64,000 nt of DNA, from NCBI GenBank assembly GCA_947044405.1, contig CAMRHE010000011.1, positions 6,492,501-6,556,500 on the forward strand. Reading direction: 5' to 3'. Numbering within the stretch: position 1 is the first letter of the stretch; each line of letters opens with the position of its first letter. Source of the stretch: Leptodactylus fallax. Lineage: Eukaryota; Chordata; Amphibia; Anura; Leptodactylidae. Under the pieces are notes generated by a model. The model did not search any database. It worked only from the letters and a program-made list of their open reading frames with translations, and had not been told where the DNA came from. This document shows, piece after piece, positions 57,480 through 64,000 of the stretch. A program made the translations under genes and the position numbers.

Positions 57480-58427
57480 CCCTAGTTTAAACACTCCTCT
57501 AACCAACCTTCTAGCATCTTCTTCCCCGGTACAGCTGCACCCTCCCCATTGAGGTACAACCCATCTCTACAATGGAACCTGTAGACCACAGCAAAGTCAT
57601 CCAAGTTCTCCAAGAACCCAAACCCCCTCCTTCCTATACCATCTCTTGAGCCACTTGTTTACCTCCATAATCTCTCCTGTGTGGCCCGCAGTACAGGTAG
57701 TATTTCTGAAAATACCACCTTGGAGGTCCTTGCCTTCAGCTTGGTTTCTAGATCCCTGAAATCATTTTAAGGACCTTCCACCAACGAGCACCTTGACTGC
57801 TGGATTTACACCAGCCCCAACCTGTAATCTATCAACCCAATCCACGATGTGTCAAACTTGAGCACCAGAAAGGCAATACACGTTTGAAGATCCCATTCTT
57901 TGTGACAGATTGCCCTGTCCCTAATAATTGAATTCTTCACTACCAGCACCTGCCTGGCCTGCCCTACACTCCTATCCCCCTTCTTACTAAAGCAGACATT
58001 ACCCTGGCTGTCAGAGGAAGTATCTTGCTGCAGCAGTGTTACCGCTGTACTAATATTCCCCTCATCTGATAATGTAGCAAGCTTGTTGGTGTGTGCCAGA
58101 TTAGGACTAGCCTCCCTGGTTCTCTTCCCTCTACCCCGCTGCTTTCTGTCATCCAGCTAGCTGCCTGCTGTTCCTACACCTCCATGCGACCATCCCCCTC
58201 TACATTTATCCCATCGAATTCCTGCACTGTGAGCAACAAACTCCTTTCCAATGGAAATTAATGGATCTCAGTCTTGCAATATGCTCATTTAGATCAATGA
58301 TCTGGGTTTTCAAATGTTCAACGTGCTTACATCTTGCACAGCAGTATGCCCCCTCAAGCGGCTGCTCACGCATAGAATACATGCTGCAAGATGTACACTG
58401 GACCGCATTGGTAAGCATGGAACACAT
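57480..58427 (-). pseudogene. CR1 ORF1 (zinc-finger and esterase type) remnant
   Basis: The open start (58427 to 58206) has paired cysteines (CTSCSMYSM, YCCARCKHVEHL) followed by a heptad stretch (KTQIIDLNEHIARLRSI), as in CR1 ORF1. Downstream is an esterase-like region with VLVVKNSIIRDRA (about 57925); the usual block is GDSIIRDRA, so the G and D before the serine are changed here. Frameshifts and stops follow. A near-identical copy of this region lies at 60899-61930. Confidence 0.75.
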
Positions 58428-58859
58428 CTTACCTAATGAGGGTTATTACACCAAAACAAAAGTAAAATTAGCACAGTTCAAATAAAAAGTGTATAGGGTC
58501 TAATGTTTTGGGTTTTTTTTTCTAACTTCCCTGAATCTAAAGTCACTTAATCTTAAGTCACACTTAACAAAACCACACTTAGAATCAAAACACACTCACA
58601 ACCTCGCACACTAGCTTTATCACTTAGCTTTTAAAGCTGTTACATAAATCTGTAACTGATTCCTCAGGATGCACTTGGCTCTCAGACTGATCATATTGAG
58701 CAAAAAATGGCAGAGTTTCCCTTGGCCAATAATAAGCTAATGGGAATACAGAAAACTAATGGGCAAATAGCTAAATTACAAAGTATGTGAAAGACAAGTA
58801 GCAATAAACCAAACAACAAATTCATGCTCACACATGAGTAAAAGTCCAATCATATAATT

Positions 58860-59297
58860 TATTAAGGAATTAATAAACACAACAACATATAAACACATGG
58901 GGGAATCCAAGAAAAGACCAAATGAAAAATAAACATATACAAAAGCAGGAAAATCAGGAAATCACATAGTGGAAGTACATGGAAGAACCAAAAAAGCACA
59001 ATATAAAATAAATATATATATATATATGTCTCTTAATAAATAGGGTGTTAAAGATCTTTGTGTAAAAAATACACCTAAGAACTATAAAGAAATGAACCAT
59101 AAATCATGATATAATATATAAAATATGTGCTAAGGAAACCACGTATAGCATAAGAAAAATGTCCTGAAAAAACCCACCTAAGTAACAAACACCTCGGGGG
59201 AATCCAAGAAAAGACCAAATGAAAAATAAACATGTACAAAAGCAGGAGAATCAGGAAATCACATAGTAGAAGTACATGGAAGATCCAAAAAAGCACA

Positions 59298-59336
<39 letters not shown>

Positions 59337-60898
59337 TAATGAATAGAGTGTTAAAGATCTTTGTGTAAAAAATACACCTAAGAACTATAAGAAAATGAAC
59401 CATAAATCATGATATAATATATAAAATATGTGCTAAGGAAACCACGTATAGCATATATAAAAAGTCCTGAAAAAACCCACCTAAGTAACAGACACCTCGA
59501 CGCGTGTTTCGCCACAGGCTTCGTCCAGAGGAATGATTGTAAGGTCATGTGCAATTGTATTTAAACCCCACCCTACCAATAAGGAGCCACAAAACACACC
59601 TGAATAAATAGCCCAGATAGCAAAAAAGATACCTGTAGCACATATGATATAAAACACCGCAGCCATCTTAAAAGATACTGAGCATGCGCAAGCAACTAAA
59701 TAAAGACGCGCGATACCATAAAAATAGTAAAATATAACTGCGCATGCGTGAGATAATAAGAAAATATCGCAGGTTCTGTGAAAGACATTCATAGAACGTT
59801 ATTAACAACCAACGATACACTGGTAATGCGCAGAAAAAAAAAAAAAAAAGCGCCACATCATAAAATAGTATAATCGCGCATGCTCAGAAAGATGTATTAT
59901 TACCAGCGGAGCTGAAAAAATTACCATATGGAAATACACCAAGTATAGAAAAATGTATAAACAAAGAGCATGATAAATACAGACCCAAAACAAAATATAC
60001 ACTCCTAAATCAAATAGAAGAAACACTATAACATGTAATTAGCATAATGACACATGCTCAAACAAAAGATAAAATAACAAAACTAAAGATTACTAAAAAC
60101 TGTAATACAATGAATACAAAAGACTACAAACAATGCTATAAAACACAAAATATGTAATAAAGTAAACCTCAAAAAATAATAATAAACCTCAAAAAAAAAA
60201 AAAATATAATAAACCTTAAATAAATAAATAAATAAATAAAAATTATTATTATATTTGTTAATTTCTAGTGTAGACACACAAGTACACTGTATGTTCAAAT
60301 ATATAAGTAAATAAATAAATAAGTATAAGAGGGACCAACGTAACAACACACATAAAAAACAAAACACATCAAGGAATATATATAAATAGGTCCCAATAAA
60401 GTGCAAAAAAGAAAAAGTGCCATTGCGCAAGTGAAAAGTGGAAAATAGGAATAATTATAATACAATAATTATACTACAATATAATATGTGCAAAAAGACA
60501 ACACATAAAAATATAAAAATATATAAATATATAAAAAAAAATTAAAAAAAATTTGAAATTATTTATGATGTAAATATTCCATAAAATTAAACATCAATGA
60601 TCCAACAGAGGTCCATAACGAAAATTTTGAAATTATTTATGGTGTAAATATTCCATAAAATGAAACATCAATGATCCAGCAAGGGTCCATAAGTGTGTAA
60701 ACAGGAATCCAAAGATGTAAATAGATGAAACAAATCAGGCCATCGTGATTTGTGGACGATATGACAAACAGAGGACAAAGAAAACACATGACATGACTAT
60801 CTAAAAACAAAGAAAAAAGACAAATTAAAAACAAAATCAACAAATGCAAATAAATATAGAAACTAGAGACAACAAAAAAAAATTATATAAAAAATTAT
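58860..60898 (-). mobile_element. Penelope-like terminal repeat region (tentative)
   Basis: The block has a tandem ~300-bp repeat, a TCGACGCGTGTTTCGCCACAG motif common in frog repeats that I link to Penelope-like elements, several GCGCATGCGC-type motifs (59680-59890) and very AT-rich sequence. A 68-bp direct duplication lies at about 60555-60692 (TAAATATTCCATAAAAT). No RT or GIY-YIG nuclease is encoded, so the call rests on terminal-repeat features only. Confidence 0.35.
58899..59498. repeat. Tandem ~300-bp repeat
   Basis: Two units (about 58899-59195 and 59196-59498) share AATCCAAGAAAAGACCAAAT at 58904 and 59201 and end ACACCTCG. The TA microsatellite inside differs in length between them. 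Confidence 0.85.
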
Positions 60899-61930
60899 AT
60901 AATCTCTCCTGTGTGGCCCGCAGTACAGGTAGTATTTCTGAAAATACCACCTTGGAGGTCCTTGCCTTCAGCTTGGTTTCTAGATCCCTGAAATCATTTT
61001 AAGGACCTTCCACCAACGAGCACCTTGACTGCTGGATTTACACCAGCCCCAACCTGTAATCTATCAACCCAATCCACGATGTGTCAAACTTGAGCACCAG
61101 AAAGGCAATACACCGTTTGACGATCCCAGTCTTTGTGACAGATTTCCCTGTCCCTAATAATTGAATTCTTCACTACCAGCACCTGCCTGGCCTGCCCTAC
61201 ACTCCTATCCCCCTTCTTACTAAAGCAGACATTACCCTGGCTGTCAGAGGAAGTATCTTGCTGCAGCAGTGTTACCGCTGTACTAATATCCCCCTCATCT
61301 GATAATGTAGCAAGCTTGTTGGTGTGTGCCAGATTAGGACTAGCCTCCCTGGTTCTCTTCCCTCTACCCCACTGCTTTCTGTCATCCAGCTAGCTGCCTG
61401 CTGTTCCTACACCTCCATGCGACCATCCCCCTCTACATTTATCCCATCGAATTCCTGCACTGTGAGCAACAAACTCCTTTCCAATGGAAATTAATGGATC
61501 TCAGTCTTGCAATATGCTCATTTAGATCAATGATCTGGGTTTTCAAATGTTCAACGTGCTTACATCTTGCACAGCAGTATGCCCCCTCAAGCGGCTGCTC
61601 ACGCATAGAATACATGCTGCAAGATGTACACTGGACCGCATTGGTAAGCATGGAACACATCTTACCTAATGAGGGTTATTACACCAAAACAAAAGTAAAA
61701 TTAGCACAGTTCAAATAAAAAGTGTATAGGGTCTAAGGTTTTTGGGTTTTTTTCTAACTTAATCTTAAGTCACACTTAACAAAACCACACTTAGAATCAA
61801 AACACACTCACAACCTCACACACTAGCTTTATCACTTAGCTTTTAAAGCTGTTACATAAATCTGTAACTGATTCCTCAGGATGCACTTGGCTCTCAGACT
61901 GATCATATTGAACAAAAAATGGCAGGGTTC
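60899..61930 (-). repeat. Near-identical duplicate of the CR1 ORF1 region
   Basis: It matches 57667-58735 with few differences, including a ~21-bp deletion at about 61760 between ACTT repeats. It carries the same small frame (61660 to 61439). Its left edge joins the Penelope-like block, and its right edge fades into low-quality sequence. Confidence 0.85.
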
Positions 61931-62180
61931 CCCGGGGCCAAAAAAAAACTAGTTGCCCCCCAAAATCTCCGGGGGAAAAATCCCCATTTCCCAAGGCCAA
62001 AGGGGGGGGTTTCTGAGGGGGCCCCCCCCGGAAAAAAAAAAAAAATTGGGGGTTTCCCGAAAGTTTCTCGCCCCCTCACTTTGTAGAGAAACAAAAAAAC
62101 TATAAAAAAAAAATTTTAAAAAAGCGGGTTATTTAAAAAAAAAAAAAAAAACACTCCTTTTTTCAACAAACCCCCAGTTT
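61931..62180. other. Probable low-quality sequence
   Basis: Sequence resembling 58723-58745 decays into runs such as CCCCCCC, GGGGGGGG and A(14), without biological pattern. This is typical of a degraded read tail. Downstream sequence looks normal again. Confidence 0.75.
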
Positions 62181-62499
62181 CCCTCCTTTCTCCTTAGGTA
62201 TATCTACTTATCTGTTTCCTTGACTGGTTTGCATGTACGATAATTTACCCCACAATATTAATAATAAAATACGTTTATTATTAATGCACTTGTAATATGA
62301 TGGAACTAGGTTATAGAATAATACAAAACAGTATTAACACAGTGCAATACAATAAGTACAGAACCCAATTACCCAGGTGAATATAAAACCTGCAGATATC
62401 GCCACATACACACACACAACCCCTAGACAAGTTACTAACTGACCCTTTCTGTAAGGAACACAGCAGTAGTAATACAGATTAATAGAGGGTGACTGATAG

Positions 62500-62503
62500 A
62501 TGG

Positions 62504-62560
<57 letters not shown>
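62500..62560. repeat. GATA tetranucleotide microsatellite
   Basis: About 13 tandem GATA units followed by GATG/GGAT variants to about 62590. Confidence 0.95.
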
Positions 62561-62563
<3 letters not shown>

Positions 62564-63147
62564 GGATGATGGGTGGATGGATGGATAGAGAGATAGAGAG
62601 AGAAAGTTATACTTAAGCCTTATTATGCTCTGGTGGTATATGGAGCTTGTCTAGGTGAGGCTGGTCAGTCCATATCCCAAGGGGGCTGGTGAAGAGAGAG
62701 AGAGGGGGCTTTTGGCCCATCATATTTATGGCCCACAACTCCGCCCACCTAGATGTTGACACTCCAATCAGGCTCTTGGTATTGTAATATCATAAGTTTA
62801 GATGCAATACTTCTTATGAGTCTTGGGATGGCGCTCTAACACTTAAAATCGATCCTTGGCCCAGGGGTAATGACCTATCTCCCCCATCTGACTTCTAATG
62901 TCCCTTGTTCAGTGGCTTATCTCTGGGTAACTCTCTTTGAACAAGGGAAGCTGATTATCATCACCATGAAGGTCTCATTAGCACATTCCATCTCCACCCT
63001 TTTAAACAAAAGCCTTCCTGGCCAATGCTTGATGTCTGTTAGATTACAGCTCTTTGAAAGCAGGTTTTGTAGCCTGCAGACACTTATGAGATATCTGAAG
63101 TATATAGCTCTCTCAGAAGTTCTGAATGGAATGATTGATACAACTAG

Positions 63148-63150
<3 letters not shown>

Positions 63151-63203
<53 letters not shown>
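63151..63203. repeat. TA microsatellite
   Basis: An almost pure TA run of about 53 bp. Confidence 0.95.
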
Positions 63204-63207
<4 letters not shown>

Positions 63208-63231
63208 GTTTGTGATAAGCACTTCCCTTTA

Positions 63232-64000
63232 CAATCCCCCTGTTGTCGGGAACACGACAATGTAATTTGAGGAAGTGTTTGTTTGGTCGTTATTGCTCCC
63301 TCAGCCCTATTCATTCCTGGTAATGGTTCAGGATGGAGTGAAGTATAATTTGGATTTAGGTACCAAGACATCGATCATTTGCAGGGACACTTTCCCACCT
63401 ATGACTGTCGCCCAATATCCTCTGCTCACAGAAAACGTCTTTTGCGCGTCCTGATTTGCGGTGTCAGTGATACTTTCTACGGTCCGCCCCAATATGTCAC
63501 ACCGACCTGTACGGGAACATTTTTATCCATCCCACAGTTAGTCAGGTAAGACCTTTAAACCACAGTCCATTGTCACGGTACATACAGCACCACCTTTGGT
63601 CCGGACTGAAGCTCACGCAGGGTTAGACCACCTTGCCACATGACACCAACTGTCCTACAGGACCGCTACCTGTACTTAAGCACAGGTCACCAGTGAAGTT
63701 GTCACCGGCCTCCATGAACAGAAAAACCTGGACTTTTATCAAGGCAGGTCTGTGAACCTACATCTGAAATGATGTCTCAGGACCTAAAATCGAATTGTGG
63801 GGAGAGGAACTGCTTCCCATGTCCCCTGTACCTGACATTCAATCCATCCATTATGAACCATACCATTTTATATGGCCGAGGTGGCAATTACCTTACAGTG
63901 TAGGGGTACCTTACCTGTCCCTAAGGATCCTTACACCCCTTTACCTAACAGAAATTAATGTAACTTATATATATATCCCACTCATCCACCAAACACACAA
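63232..64000 (-). other. Possible internal 3' part of an LTR element
   Basis: It lies next to the putative polypurine tract of the LTR-like region. On the minus strand there are interrupted open stretches without clear motifs. I cannot name a product. Codon-like structure is weak and stops are frequent; it may be a decayed retroviral-type remnant or unrelated DNA. Confidence 0.2.

Larger units (their letters stand above)
53556..58740 (-). mobile_element. CR1-type LINE with nested insertions
   Basis: Read on the minus strand: a 5' region and ORF1 (58427 to about 57480), an endonuclease part (57335 to 56940), then the RT (55281 to about 53690). A Tc1 copy sits between endonuclease and RT, and a Harbinger MITE sits in the RT. 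The 3' end is truncated soon after the catalytic box, and the endonuclease N-terminus is missing. All reading frames are broken. Confidence 0.85.
62190..63231 (-). repeat. LTR-like region (tentative)
   Basis: On the minus strand it would start TGTAAAGGGAAGTGC just after a purine-rich CAGGGGGATTG, as an LTR does after a polypurine tract. A TATA-like CATAAATATG occurs at about 62730 and AATAAA near 62260. The far end would lie in or near the low-quality stretch and cannot be fixed. Confidence 0.3.

Noticed and set aside
59481..60430. Hydrophobic membrane-like proteins on the minus strand
   Set aside because: AT-rich sequence read on this strand gives Phe/Leu/Tyr-rich frames by composition; there is no conserved motif.
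62500..62560. Regulatory GATA-factor cluster
   Set aside because: It is a pure tetranucleotide microsatellite, which is enough to explain the motif.

Overview
The window looks like transposon-dense intergenic or intronic DNA from an amphibian, most likely a frog. I recognise no host exon, rRNA or genuine tRNA gene. The frog call is an inference from the repeat mix: many Tc1-like elements, L2, CR1 and L1/Tx1-type LINEs, ZBED-type hAT, Harbinger- and TTAA-type MITEs, Ty3-type LTR elements, and a ~340-395 bp tandem family that I associate with frog DNA. Nearly all coding potential belongs to mobile elements, and most of it is broken. Only two open reading frames look intact: two Tc1-like transposases (49922-50941 and 55676-56695, 339 aa each, DD34E).

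Layout. 1-6600: AT-rich DNA with a Harbinger-like MITE (1124-1899), a Tc1-type MITE (3139-3507), and an internally deleted L1 on the minus strand (4060-6600) holding a TTAA-flanked piggyBac-like MITE (4452-5088). 6600-16760: tandem frog repeats split by a Tc1 element (9183-10831) and by a complete but RT-less LTR element (11067-15280) with LTRs, 5-bp target duplication, tRNA-Leu-type primer site and polypurine tract. 17030-24343: a Tc1 fragment with a second, opposite Tc1 inside it, cut off by a deletion that runs into a decayed Ty3/Gypsy element with a chromodomain-like tail. 24344-28600: TTAA-type and hAT-like MITEs and GC-rich repeat pieces.

28793-37153 is one 8.4-kb hAT element with an 8-bp target duplication. 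Its minus-strand transposase is interrupted by a deleted Tc1 copy, and an L2 LINE that itself contains another Tc1 copy lies just upstream of it. 37604-38717 is a solo LTR with a 4-bp target duplication. 38722-43475 is an L2 LINE with a 2A-like motif near its N-terminus and a hAT MITE in its 3' part; that MITE is swollen by ~1.4 kb of a C-rich ~33-bp minisatellite. 43476-53555 is mostly quiet DNA with small MITEs and one intact Tc1.

53556-58740 is a minus-strand CR1 LINE interrupted by a Harbinger MITE and the second intact Tc1. 58860-60898 is a repeat block that resembles the terminal part of a Penelope-like element. 60899-61930 duplicates part of the CR1 and then decays at 61931-62180 into homopolymer-rich sequence typical of bad base calls, so a misassembly is likely there. 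The window ends in an LTR-like region with microsatellites.

Nesting gives relative ages. hAT is older than the L2 in it, which is older than the Tc1 in that L2. CR1 is older than its Harbinger MITE and its Tc1. The tandem frog repeat is older than the Tc1 and LTR element in it. Tc1-like elements are repeatedly the youngest layer, which fits the two intact transposases.
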